Shown in pieces: positions 54,704 to 64,000 of a stretch of 64,000 bases of DNA. The notes under the pieces were generated by a model. The model worked only from the letters and a program-made list of their open reading frames with translations. It was not told where the DNA came from and made no database searches. Position 1 is the first letter of the stretch; each line of letters opens with the position of its first letter. A program made the position numbers and the translations under genes. Origin of the DNA: Carya illinoinensis (lineage: Eukaryota; Streptophyta; Magnoliopsida; Fagales; Juglandaceae); the NCBI RefSeq assembly GCF_018687715.1, contig NC_056766.1, forward strand, positions 41,015,433-41,079,432, written 5' to 3'.

Positions 54704-55141
54704 ATGGCTCATTCCTCTAGCATTCCTCTAGATCAATCCATGAGGCATTCTGCATCTCAACCTCCTGTCCTTTCTGCAGCTAACATTAGTGCCATGTTGC
54801 AACTAGAGAATAATAGTATGGCTAATAGGTCAGACTCCGATGCCATCTACGACCTGGTGAGTCTTGGGACTCGCTACTCATCCTCCATTGTTGCTTTTTC
54901 CCAGCGGGTACAAGCCAAAAACCAAGAGGTTGAAAAGCTTAAAGAACAAATCGTTGTACTTCAACGAATTTCTCAAGAGTCTCACATAAGGGAAGGAATC
55001 GAACGGCAGAAGAATAAACAGTTGAAGTCTCTTTTAGATTCTTCATTCCGCTTGCCAGCTCCCATGGCTAAGGATGACCTGATGTTGTATGAAGAGCATG
55101 AGCGTCTCAAACTTGAGGCTAAAAACCTCAAGTTTATGTAA
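54704..55141 (+). CDS. Unknown ORF carried by non-autonomous element (145 aa, coiled coil)
   Basis: I do not recognise this protein. It starts at the first ATG after a TATA-like box and a clean leader. The N-terminal 50 residues are Ser/Ala/Gln-rich (MAHSSSIPLDQSMRHSASQP), the middle contains YDLVSLGTRYSSSIVAFSQR, and residues about 70-105 are a strongly charged heptad-like stretch (VQAKNQEVEKLKEQIVVLQR), likely a coiled coil. The C-terminus (DLMLYEEHERLKLEAKNLKF) is also helical and charged. No zinc finger, protease, RT or membrane segment is present. It occupies the place of pol: its stop is about 260 bp before the first polypurine tract, as in the gag-protease relative. It is followed by an A13 run. 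It could be a captured host exon or a packaging factor. Confidence 0.6.
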   Translation: MAHSSSIPLDQSMRHSASQPPVLSAANISAMLQLENNSMANRSDSDAIYDLVSLGTRYSSSIVAFSQRVQAKNQEVEKLKEQIVVLQRISQESHIREGIERQKNKQLKSLLDSSFRLPAPMAKDDLMLYEEHERLKLEAKNLKFM

Positions 55142-56350
55142 AAAAAAAAAAAATTCTTTTACTTTCTTGCTTGTTTTGCATTGTTTGTTTTGTTTTTCTT
55201 TCTTTTACTTTTTGTATTTTTAACTTTGACAGAAATCTACTCCTTGTGTACGCTCGAATATCTCAGGTGAATTTTTCCTCTCTGTTTAAACATTTTCATC
55301 CCAATATATGTTCTACAGTGTTTATCTTGCTCAAATTCATGTCTGTATAACATACATCATCGAATATTCATTGTTGAACATTGAGGACAATGTCACATTT
55401 AGTTGGGGGGAGGGTTTTCTGTTAAAAATGTGTTAAAATCCTTTAAAAAAAAGAAAATAAAAAAAAATAAATAAATAATAATAAATAAATAAATAAAATA
55501 AAATTTGTGAGGTGCATTGAAACATAAATGATTAACACACACTTCTGCCATGTTTGTTAGATTTGTGTATCTTGGTGGAATAGTTGAGCTGAATTATTTT
55601 GTGAAGATTTATTTTCAACCTTAAGCATAGAACATGACTTATGATGCCTCATATCTTGTTGAGGAGTGACTTGAAACACCGGGATGCGATAATTTACAAA
55701 AATGAGAATTAGTATGATTTATATAGAATGAAGGGCAAGTTTTGAAAGAACATTTTGCACATGCTTACACTTGTAGTGTTCCTCATTAATGTTCATTGAT
55801 TTAAAACAGAAGAAGTAAACTGCAGGACTACCGAGCCTTATATAAAAATAAAAAAAAATTAAAAAAAAAAAAAAAAAAAAAAAACGAAAAGAAAAGAAAA
55901 CGAAAAAAAAAAATCGTGTAAGTTTTCCTAAATAAAGGGCTAGAAACAGTTACCCAAAACTTTGGGGGTTGAATGATCAACCTTTAAACAGAGTTGGCGT
56001 GAAAACTGCTAGTCCCTTAGGCTTTGAGGTATTTAGAATCAATAATGATTAATCTTAAGGTTGAAAAATCCTATGATAAATCATGTTTATTAGTGAGGAA
56101 CATACAGAGATTTAGCCACACACACATATCTGAGTTCTAAAACATTTGCCCCAATTCTATGTGAACAATTACTGAGACTTTCCTTGTGGATACAACTCAT
56201 GGTGTTGAGTAGTCACGAATCAATTATTTTGTGAGAATTCAGAATTATGTTTGATTGTTTTTGTTTGAATTTCGAGCTTTATGCAATGTTCATCTCAATT
56301 AATTTTCACTATTTTGCTCAAGGATTAGCAAAATGCTAGTTGGGTGGTGT
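55142..56350 (+). other. 3' non-coding region with two polypurine tracts
   Basis: T-rich DNA, the 13-mer ATTGAGGACAATG at 55380-55392, a purine run TTGGGGGGAGGG (55403-55414), A-rich low-complexity stretches (55440-55500 and 55850-55910) and unique DNA, then GCTAGTTGGGTGGTG ending at 56350, directly before the 3' LTR. No gene is recognised. Confidence 0.7.
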
Positions 56351-58960
56351 GATTGAGCTGAAATATTGCATGTTTTAGCTATTTAAAACCAATGTATTTT
56401 AAATTCTTCATGACACTATTATTGGTTTTAAATGAAAAAAATAGTTAATAAGCATAAATACGAGTTGCGATTTTTAATTGATTAATATCATGTTTATGCT
56501 TAATTTTATAACTATGATTTAATGGGACAATATTTCCTCACATATATAGTTTATTTGTGATAATCTATTTTTCTTTTAATTTATTTTTGAGTGTTATTTT
56601 TATTTTCAGTTCAAATAAAATTCACATGATCCAATTGGAACTGTTGACCATGAAGAGAAGGAAATAAGAGATGTACTTGGGCAGCTAAAAATAAAGACAG
56701 TGACTTTCTATAGATGCATGAAGATTGCGGTGGACAAATACATACAATGTAAAGTCAAGAACAAGTTTGGCAAAAGAAGAAGTGAAGGAAATGGAGCTGG
56801 ACGTATACGGAAAGAAAAAGTATTCACATCTTCACATCTGGCGTCTACTTGAGGCAGCAACTTGTTATCTAGCTTTACGTTGATAACAACATTACGGTGC
56901 AGTTAAAGTGGACGTACAGGGGAAACGGAAACAGAGATCCATTCTCGGTATTCGGAGTTGCAAAGGAATGGGCTAATTTGTAGTAAGAATCAGTAGTAAA
57001 AGAGGCAAATATGTGATGAGGTTTTTGTTCTGCAAGATTCATTGTCCGTCCTTCATTTGCTTTTGCAAACCCTCCCCTCATATTTACAGTCCTGGACCAT
57101 TGAAATTGGAAAATATCCCACATGTGCTTTCAGAACCAGCATCTGTTCATGAAGCCTCTGATCAGTTACCTGGCGAGGCCATCGAGGTCAAGAAAGATTG
57201 CTTATATCTGAAACAACAACAACCAGCCGATCATTGCCTGAAAAGCAGTCTCAGAAAGCCCACTCTCGCTGCCAAAGAGGATCGGAAGAAGAAGGAAACA
57301 CTCACACGATGCAGCTCACATGCAACACACGGACACCATGCATGGGAACCACTCACTCGGCAATGAACCTGCAGCAAACAGCAAAACACATGCACATGCA
57401 TGACAGCTGGAAACTCACACATGCTGCAGCAAGGAAAAGCGAACAGCAACATCACATGGACAGCACTAACATGCAGTTCACTCGGACAGCAGCAATGCAG
57501 GACACCAACTCACTGAACGTGCAGCAACCAACTCAAACATGCAGACCATTCACTCGGACAGCCAACAGCAGGAACTGCACTCACACAATGCACATGCAGC
57601 AAGGAAAAACACATGCACATGCAGACCAGCAAAGCAATCATTCGGATGGAACCAACCTGGAAGTTGCAGACGCTGAACAGCAGCAGAAAGACACTCACAT
57701 GGACGGACAGCACACACTCGGATATCGTTGGAAAGCAACAGAACCATGCACATGGTCTACGGGGTTCCAGCTCTTTTTTTTTTCTCTTTATCATTTTTTT
57801 TTTTTTTTGTTATTCTTTTGAGCTAGCTGTAAGCTTACAGACCTCATTAAAACTGGGGGCTTGAAGCTTATTGGAGGAGCAGTGGTCGGGCAGAGTTTAG
57901 TTTGAGTTTTTGGACTTGTTTTATTTTCTGTTTAGAAGCTAGTAGCAGCACCACGTAAAGTTTTAGTTTTTGTTTACTTGTTTCACTTTCATTTAGAAGT
58001 CAGCAGCAGCAGCACCACGGGCAAAGTTGTTAGTTTTGGAATTATTTTCTTTTCATTTTAGAAGACTAGTGGCAGCAGGAGTTTTTTTTTTTTAGCTTTA
58101 CTTACTTCTTTCCGTTTAGAAGCTGGAGGGCAGTTTTTGTTTTTGTTGTTTTTTTTTTATTCGGCTACAGTTGAGCAACTAAGTTCTTGAAGTTGCACTT
58201 GTTTTCCCGTTTGAGTTTTCTTTCCATATATAGCCGTAGGGCAACCTTGAGTTTATTTTCTTTCTCTTCCGTTTAAGTAGCAGAATTTTCATTTCATTTT
58301 CTTTGAATTTTCTTTCTTAATATAGATTGGGCAGTTTTTGTTTTTGCCTACAATGCTTTGTTGTTTTAAGAATTTTCATTAAGTATTAAGAATTGTTTTG
58401 GAATTTTTAATTAAGTGTACTAGTTTACTTTATTGCAAGAAGGGTTTGGTAGAGAGCTTTTGTTTTTGTTTTAGTTGGGAAATTTAATTGTTGTTTACTT
58501 ATTTCATGTTATTTATTTTTATTGTTTCATTAAGCTTTCATTTTAATAGTGATTACAATTGTTATGATTTAATTTGAGAATTTGTGATTTAGATGATAAA
58601 CCCTAGAATATTGGTTTTATGCATTTTCAATTTTCAATGCATATTTTGATTACTTTCCAATCTAGTTTAATTCTTAATTTAGTTTTATTAATCTCTGAAT
58701 TTAATCTGTCAGTCATTTACATTCCAATCCGACAATCACAAATCTAAAAATATGAATCTAGTCCATGACTAGTAACCTCTTCCATCCATTGTACATATCA
58801 TCCTCTTGTTTTCTCTTTGTGAAGTTTTTCACATTTTTCAACAAGTTTAATTTTAAGTAACTTTCCCTGAGGAGACGATCTAGGAATTTATTCCTAATTA
58901 TTACACGACATCCTCCTGCACTTGGGATAGCATTAGTGCTACTCATTTTTGAGTGAGTCA
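56351..58960 (+). repeat. 3' LTR of ORF-carrying element
   Basis: 2610 bp. It begins TGATTGAGCTGAAATATTGC and ends TTTTTGAGTGAGTCA. The first and last few hundred bases match the solo LTR at 32620-34729, but the middle differs: here a block of degenerate CACATGCAG, CACTCGGACAGCAG phrases (57290-57720) and T-rich, CAGCAG-containing DNA resembles the LTR middle of the gag-protease element instead. Confidence 0.9.
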
Positions 58961-58965
58961 TCCAC

Positions 58966-59900
58966 CTAGACCGAAGTTTTCCTGGGTGCTTATGGAGTCT
59001 AGAATCATATAAAAACACTCGATCATTAAGCTTAAACGTTTTTCTCAAAATATTTTTATCATGAAATACTTTCATTTTAGCCTTATAGATTCTAGAGTTC
59101 TCATAAGCATCATTTCTCAACTCCTCTAACTCGGTCAACTGAAATTTTCTAAGCTTACCTGCTTCTCCCATATCAAAATTGAAATGCTTGATGGCCCAAT
59201 AAGCTCGATGCTCGAGCTCCACAGGTAAGTGGCAAGGCTTCCCAAAAACAAGCCTATAAGGTGACATACCTAATGGAGTTTTGAAAGCTGTACGGTAGGC
59301 CCAAAGCGCATCAACTAGTCTTAAAGACCAATCTTTGCGATCTGGGTTGACCGTTTTTTCTAAAATTTGCTTAATTTCCCTATTTGCAAGTTCTACCTGT
59401 CCACTTGTCTGGGGGTGGTAGGCAGTAGAGATCTTATGTACCACCCCATATTTTTTCATCAAAGCCTCAAAAGAACGGTTGCAAAAATGTGTACCCCGAT
59501 CACTAATGATAGCACGTGGTGTACCAAATCGAGATAACACATTCTCTTTGAGAAATTTAATTACCGTCCTATTATCATTGCTCCTGCAAGCTGCTGCCTC
59601 TACCCATTTTGACACATAATCTACTGCCACAATAATATATTGATATCCAAAAGAAGGAGGAAATGGTCCCATAAAATCAATGCCCCAACAATCAAAAATT
59701 TCAATAACTAAAATTGGGTTTAAGGGCATCATATTACAACGGGATATAACTCCTAACTTTTGACATTTTTCACATGAGCGACAATAGATGTTTGCATCCT
59801 TAAATATAGTGGGCCAATAAAATCCACACTGCAGAATTTTTGCAGCGGTTTTCTTCATTGAAAAGTGGCCCCCACAAGCTTGAGAGTGACAAAATTCCAA
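58966..59900 (-). pseudogene. Athila-like integrase (N-terminal and core)
   Basis: Integrates element cDNA. In order: the HHCC finger ([13 protein letters not shown] then CRSCEKCQ), the catalytic core with [39 protein letters not shown] and [19 protein letters not shown] carrying the D,D,E residues, [19 protein letters not shown], and [20 protein letters not shown], where the plus-strand element interrupts it. The open frame continues 200 bp into LTR sequence by chance. The upstream join to RNase H needs a one-base correction near 59885. The real C-terminus is at 53008-53182. Confidence 0.88.
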
Positions 59901-60850
59901 GACGCTAGCAATCTCTTCTCAGGGATGCAACGCCTTAAAATTTGGTCAAGGCAGTATTTGAAAAGAAAAGGATCATCCCAATAGAAATTACGTACCTCAG
60001 TTATGAACTTCCTCTTGTCCTGAGCGCTCCAATCCACTGGTATCTCACCTGCAGCCAAATAATTCACAATATGAGCAAACCATGGTAGAGAAGTAATAGA
60101 TAGTAAATGCTCATCGGGAAAATCATCCCTAATTGGCAGGTGGTCAGAGCTGTCCTCAAATGTGAGCCTCGAGAGATGGTCAGCCACTACGTTCTCCACT
60201 CCTTTCTTGTCTTTGATGGTGATGTCAAATTCTTGCAAAAGTAAAATCCATCGTATTAATCGTGCCTTAGCATCCTTCTTTGTAAGAAGGTACTTAAGGG
60301 CTGCATGATCTGTAAAAATAATAATAGGAGAACCAATCACGTAAGCACGAAACTTATCCAAAGCAAACACTACAGCTAGCAACTCTTTTTCAGTGGTGGA
60401 GTAATTCATCTGGGCACTGTTTAGAGTTCTACTAGCATAGTAAATGACAAAAGGCTTTCCCTCCCTTCGTTGTCCAAGTACAGCACCTACAACAAAATCA
60501 CTTGCATCACACATAATCTCAAAAGGTAAAGTCCAATCAGGTGGCTGCATTATGGGTGCTGGGGTAAGCTTGCCAATTAGCATTTTAAAGGCCTCTTGAC
60601 AATCTTGTGTCCACTCAAATGGGGCATCTTTAGCTAGGAGGTCACATAGTGGTCTAGATATGGTGGAACAATTCAGTATGAACCTCCTATAAAACTCCGC
60701 ATAACCAAGAAAGGATCTCACGTCCTTTACTGTCCTAGGTGTAGGCAACTTAGAGATTAATTCAATCTTAGATTGATCTACCTCTATCCCCCTAGAAGAA
60801 ATAATATGCCCTAACACAATACCTGAAGGTACCATAAAGTGGCATTTTTC
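59855..60850 (-). pseudogene. Athila-like RT end and RNase H
   Basis: Continues RT after a TAG at 60850-60848 (LVLN-stop-EKCHF, where relatives have Trp). [30 protein letters not shown] and the connection lead to RNase [49 protein letters not shown] and VADHLSRL. The pre-integrase region ([23 protein letters not shown]) follows and is the part retained in the gag-protease derivative. A frameshift near 59885 separates it from integrase. Confidence 0.85.
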
Positions 60851-62860
60851 CTAATTCAAAACCAATTCCTTCTCCTCACAACGAGTCAACACCCTCTCTA
60901 AATTCAATAAGCATGCATCAAAAGTAGATCCAAAAACAGTCAAGTCATCCATAAAAACTTCCATGCAATTTTCAACCATGTCACTAAAAATGCTCATCAT
61001 GCAACGTTGAAAAGTAGCAGGTGCATTACACAATCCAAATGGCATTCTACGAAAAGCATAAGTACCAAAAGGACAAGTGAAAGTAGTTTTATCCTGATCT
61101 TCTAATGCAATTTCAATTTGATAATAACCAGAATAACCATCCAGGAAACAATAGAAAGGATGACCAGCCACACGCTCAAGAATTTGATCAATAAAAGGGA
61201 GAGAAAAATGGTCTTTCCAGGTGGCAGCATTCAATTTTCTATAATCAATGCACATCCGCCATCCAGTCACAAGTTTTGTAGGGACTAGCTCTCCCAGGTC
61301 ATTCTTCACCATAGTAACACCTGACTTCTTAAGAACAACCTGTGTAGGACTTACCCATTTACTATCAACAATAGGATATATGATTCCTGCATCTAATAGT
61401 TTCAATACTTCATTCTTCACCACTTCTTTCATAATGGGATTAAGCCTACGCTGGGGGTCTCTACGAGGGCTAGTTCCTTCCTCCAAATTAATTTTATGAG
61501 AACAGACTAGGGGACTAACACATTTTATATCAGTAATGCTCCAACCTAAGGCTGACTTATGCTCACTTAGGATCCGAATTAATTTCTCACCTTGAGATTC
61601 AGACAATTCAGATGAGATAATAACAGGAAAAGTATCACCTGGACCAAGGAAAGCATGCTTTAAACCCTTAGGCAAAGGTTTCAGTTCAACTTTGGGTGCT
61701 TCCACACTTGAAGGAATTTGTTTTTCCTCTTTCTCAGGCAACTCCTCAAACTTCGGTTGCCAGGCTTGAGTGCCATAATCCTGAGTTCTATCAAAGATAG
61801 CACAAATATCAACTACATCAGATGGATTACTTATAGAATCAAACTCAGACTTAACAAGAAAATTCTCAAGGGAGTCAAAATCATGAGCTATAGAAACTCC
61901 CCTTTCTATGAGTGAGTCAATCATGTATGTCTGGTGGCTCTCGTCATCATCTTCTGGCTGTCTTGCAATATGGAAGATATTCACCTCGAGAGTCATGTTT
62001 CCAAAAGAAATCTTCATGAGCCCATTCCTACAATTAATAAGAGCATTAGTAGTGGCAAGGAAAGGCCTACCTAAAATCACATGAATTTTAGAAGTAGTAT
62101 CAACAACTGAGCTAGTGTCAAGGATTAGGAAATCAACAAGATAATAAAATTTATCAATTTGAATTAGAACATCCTCTACCACACCCCAGGGTACTTTGAC
62201 TGAATGGTCAGCCAATTGTAATACCACAGTGGTTGGTTTGATTTCTCCCAACCCCAACTGCAAATAAATAGAATACGGCATTAGATTCACGCTAGCTCCT
62301 AAATCTAGCAAAGCTTGCCCAAACTCATGATTTCCAATACTGCATGCAATGGTTGGGCAACCAGAATCCTTGTACTTGGGAGGAATCCGCTGCTCAATTA
62401 GAGCACTAACTTGCTCTGTCAGAAATGCTGTATTCTTAACATGGTGCTTCCTCTTGACTGTACACAAATCTTTAAGAACTTTTGCGTAAGTAGGAACTTG
62501 TTTAATAACATGCAAAAGAGGGAGGTTAGTTTTTACCTGCTTGAGATTCTCCAAGATTTCATTGTTAGGATCCAAAGTTCGCTTATTTAGTTTTAAAGCT
62601 TGAGGAAATGGTACCTTAACTGGGCTCTTTATTACCTTGGCTTCTTTGGGCAGCTCGGCACCACTATTGCTTTGATCCTGTTCCACATCCTCTGATTTGT
62701 TCGTTGTTGGGATGTTTAATGACTTGCCACTTCGTGTCACAATGGCATTCACATCCTTCAAATTCTCTTGTGCCATGTGTTGACCATAGGGTACGGATTG
62801 AGCTTGAGAAGGAAACTTACCTCGCTCATTCACACTCAAGGAGCTCATCAATTTGGACAC
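60851..62860 (-). pseudogene. Athila-like protease and RT
   Basis: 669 open codons. Late gag linker (IVTRSGKSLNIP, PPKYKDSGCPTIACSIG), then the protease at about residues 180-330 with LLDLGASVNLMPYS and VILGRPFLATTNALINC. A spacer is followed by RT: WSITDIKCVSP, GIIYPIVDSKWVSPTQVVLKK, GWRMCIDYRKLN, CFLDGYSGYYQIEIA, MPFGLCNAPATFQRCM and the catalytic FMDD near residue 640. The element would self-cleave its polyprotein and copy its RNA. The ORF is joined to gag only after a stop near 62890. Confidence 0.88.
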
Positions 62861-62892
62861 TTGGCTTTTTATCTCCTTATTTTCTTCAAAAC

Positions 62893-63998
62893 CTACGTAA
62901 TCAAAGATTCAAACTTTTGGTTAGTCTTACCTTGTGCCTCAATAAAAGCATGTAAAGTATCTTCTAAGGGGCTCCTAGAAGATGAAGGTGCATGATATGG
63001 TGCAGGATATGATCTAGGGGGTTGTGCAGGCAACTGGTTTTCAGACTTCCAGCTAAAATTGGGGTGATTACGCCACCCCGGATTATAGGTATCAAAGAAA
63101 TGTGTAAAAGGCTTCTTGTACATACCTAAGGTATTACATTGTTCCTCATACATCCATCTCATCTCGACAAATGTGGGACACTCTTGGGCAAGGTGATCTA
63201 CCCCACCACACACAAAACATGGTCCAAAAGACTCTGCATGATTAGCCACGTGTGTTGGCTTTAAGTCCTTAGTCTTCAACGCATCTAGCTCCCTAGTGAG
63301 CATCTCAACCTTAGCCTTTAGGTTATCTTCTTCCCTGATATGGTAAATTCCACCACCATTTGGGTTTCCTGCATGTCGTGACCTATTTGTGCTCTCAGTA
63401 GCACTAGGTCCAATCCAAGTGTGAGCTTTTTCAGCAAGCTCATTGAGGTATTCTATGGCCTCATCAGGATCTTTCTGTAAGAACTCACCATTACACATCA
63501 TCTCCACAAATTGACGCTCTCTAGGTGTAAGTCCCTCATAAAAATAGCTCACTAAGCGCCAATTCTCATACCCATGGTGAGGACACATACTCAATAGCTC
63601 CTTAAATCTCTCCCAAGACTGATACAAAGTCTCACTGTCCTTTTATACAAAGGTGGAGATTTGCCTTTTTAAAGCATTGGTCTTATGTTGGGGAAAGTAT
63701 TTATTAAAGAAAACCTGAGTCATCTCATTCCATGACCCAATAGATCGTGGTCTCAATGAGTATAGCCAACTCTTAGCTCTATCCTTCAAAGAGAAAGGAA
63801 AGAACTTAAGTCTCACAATGTCATCAGTTGCATTTTGACTATGAAAAGCCGCAACTACTTCCTCAAACTCCCTAATGTGCACATATGGATTTTCATTTTC
63901 CAAGCTATGAAAAGTAGGGAGTAACTGTATCATTCCTGTTTTAAAATCCAATTGGCGAATATTAGCTAGAAACATGATGCATGATGGTGTGGCTGTGC
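62893..63998 (-). pseudogene. Athila-like gag (start outside window)
   Basis: Enters from the right edge in frame (RTATPSCI-like text) and reads FKTGMIQLLPTFHSL, ENPYVHIREFEEVV, RLKFFPFSLKDRAKSWLYSL, FFNKYFPQHKTNALKRQI. A TAA at 63643-63645 breaks it (STFV-stop-KDSE), and it resumes YQSWERFKELLSMCPHHGYE, then a knuckle C-x2-C-x4-H-x4-C (CFVCGGVDHLAQEC), then YNPGWRNHPNFSW. A stop at 62893 precedes an EENKEIKSQVSKL stretch linking to the protease ORF. It is homologous throughout to the gag of 44400-52515. The particle protein would be non-functional as written. Confidence 0.85.
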
Positions 63999-64000
63999 GT

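Larger units (their letters stand above)
53183..58960 (+). mobile_element. Non-autonomous Athila-like element carrying an unknown ORF
   Basis: 5.78 kb, flanked by TCCAC on both sides. The 3' LTR is 56351-58960 (2610 bp). The 5' LTR is only the first about 1105 bp (53183-54287) of that sequence; its rest, the primer site and any gag-pol are missing. The remaining interior holds three 52-bp repeats, a 145-codon ORF, the 13-mer ATTGAGGACAATG (55380-55392), a purine run (55403-55415), a 940-bp spacer and a second purine run next to the 3' LTR. It has no RT or integrase, so it moved using enzymes in trans. Confidence 0.85.
43592..64000 (-). mobile_element. Athila-like Ty3/gypsy element (runs off the right edge)
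   Basis: A minus-strand element reconstructed from four pieces. From the right edge leftwards are gag (63998-62893), protease/RT (62860-60851), RT/RNase H (60850-59855) and integrase (59900-58966), then the integrase C-terminus (53182-53008), a polypurine tract (52746-52732) and the 3' LTR (52731-52521 plus 44399-43592, about 1019 bp). The gaps are the nested elements at 53183-58960 and 44400-52515, each bounded by its own 5-bp duplication. The LTR end at 43592 (TGATTATGCCC) is preceded by GATAC; its partner would lie beyond 64000. The DLGAS protease and gag type place it near Athila. Confidence 0.82.

Noticed and set aside
53708..57455. Short ORFs of 70-120 codons within the repeated 1.1-kb LTR segments
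   Set aside because: They lie in the LTR, recur in both copies only because the LTR is duplicated, and show no domain.
58758..58965. Open extension of the Athila-like integrase ORF
   Set aside because: After LRSRW at 58966 the frame reads LTR sequence of the nested element; the true C-terminus is at 53008-53182.

Overview
This window is plant nuclear DNA, almost certainly from a eudicot: it contains a broken TIR-NBS-LRR (TNL) resistance gene, a class essentially absent from grasses, surrounded by plant-type retroelements (L1-type LINEs with an ORF1/ORF2 layout and an RNase H tail, Ty1/copia, CRM-like, Tekay-like and Athila-like Ty3/gypsy) and hAT-like DNA transposons. I see no clearly intact host gene; the window is a stack of nested transposons. 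The species cannot be fixed from the sequence (a woody dicot is a weak guess).

Layout. 1-1475: decayed LINE reverse transcriptase (minus). About 2036-5080: a Ty1/copia remnant whose gag is split by a complete 672-bp hAT-like element (2090-2761, 8-bp target duplication). About 5085-6175: piece of a second copia polyprotein (integrase C-terminus, proline-rich linker, start of RT). 6286-21563: a three-level nest. A GC-ended, AT-filled hAT-like element (6286-7554 and 20499-21563) is split by a CRM-like Ty3/gypsy element (7555-20498), which is itself split by a full-length but mutated LINE (12372-18410). 22577-28229: a second LINE, apparently complete, with both ORFs open and a 19-20 bp target duplication; it is the youngest-looking LINE here.

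31839-42786: a TNL gene on the minus strand (LRR piece at 42786-42230, C-terminal piece with an intron at 32454-31839), cut by a Tekay-like Ty3/gypsy element (32460-42224, minus, 1274-bp LTRs, duplication ATTTT). The left LTR of that element is split by a solo LTR (32620-34729, duplication CTAAG). 43592 to beyond 64000: an Athila-like element on the minus strand. Its 3' LTR is split by a gag-protease-only relative (44400-52515, plus, duplication ACCAT), and its integrase is split by another non-autonomous relative (53183-58960, plus, duplication TCCAC) that carries a 145-codon ORF I do not recognise in place of gag-pol.

How the parts relate. The Athila-like element in the right third encodes gag, protease, RT, RNase H and integrase, with a few lesions. 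The two elements inside it lack RT and integrase core and would need such enzymes in trans, yet one has nearly identical LTRs, so it moved recently. The best candidates for something new are the ORF-carrying non-autonomous element at 53183-58960, the in-frame gag-protease deletion derivative at 44400-52515, the apparently intact LINE at 22577-28229, and the 96-bp GT-AG intron between gag and pol in the Tekay-like element.
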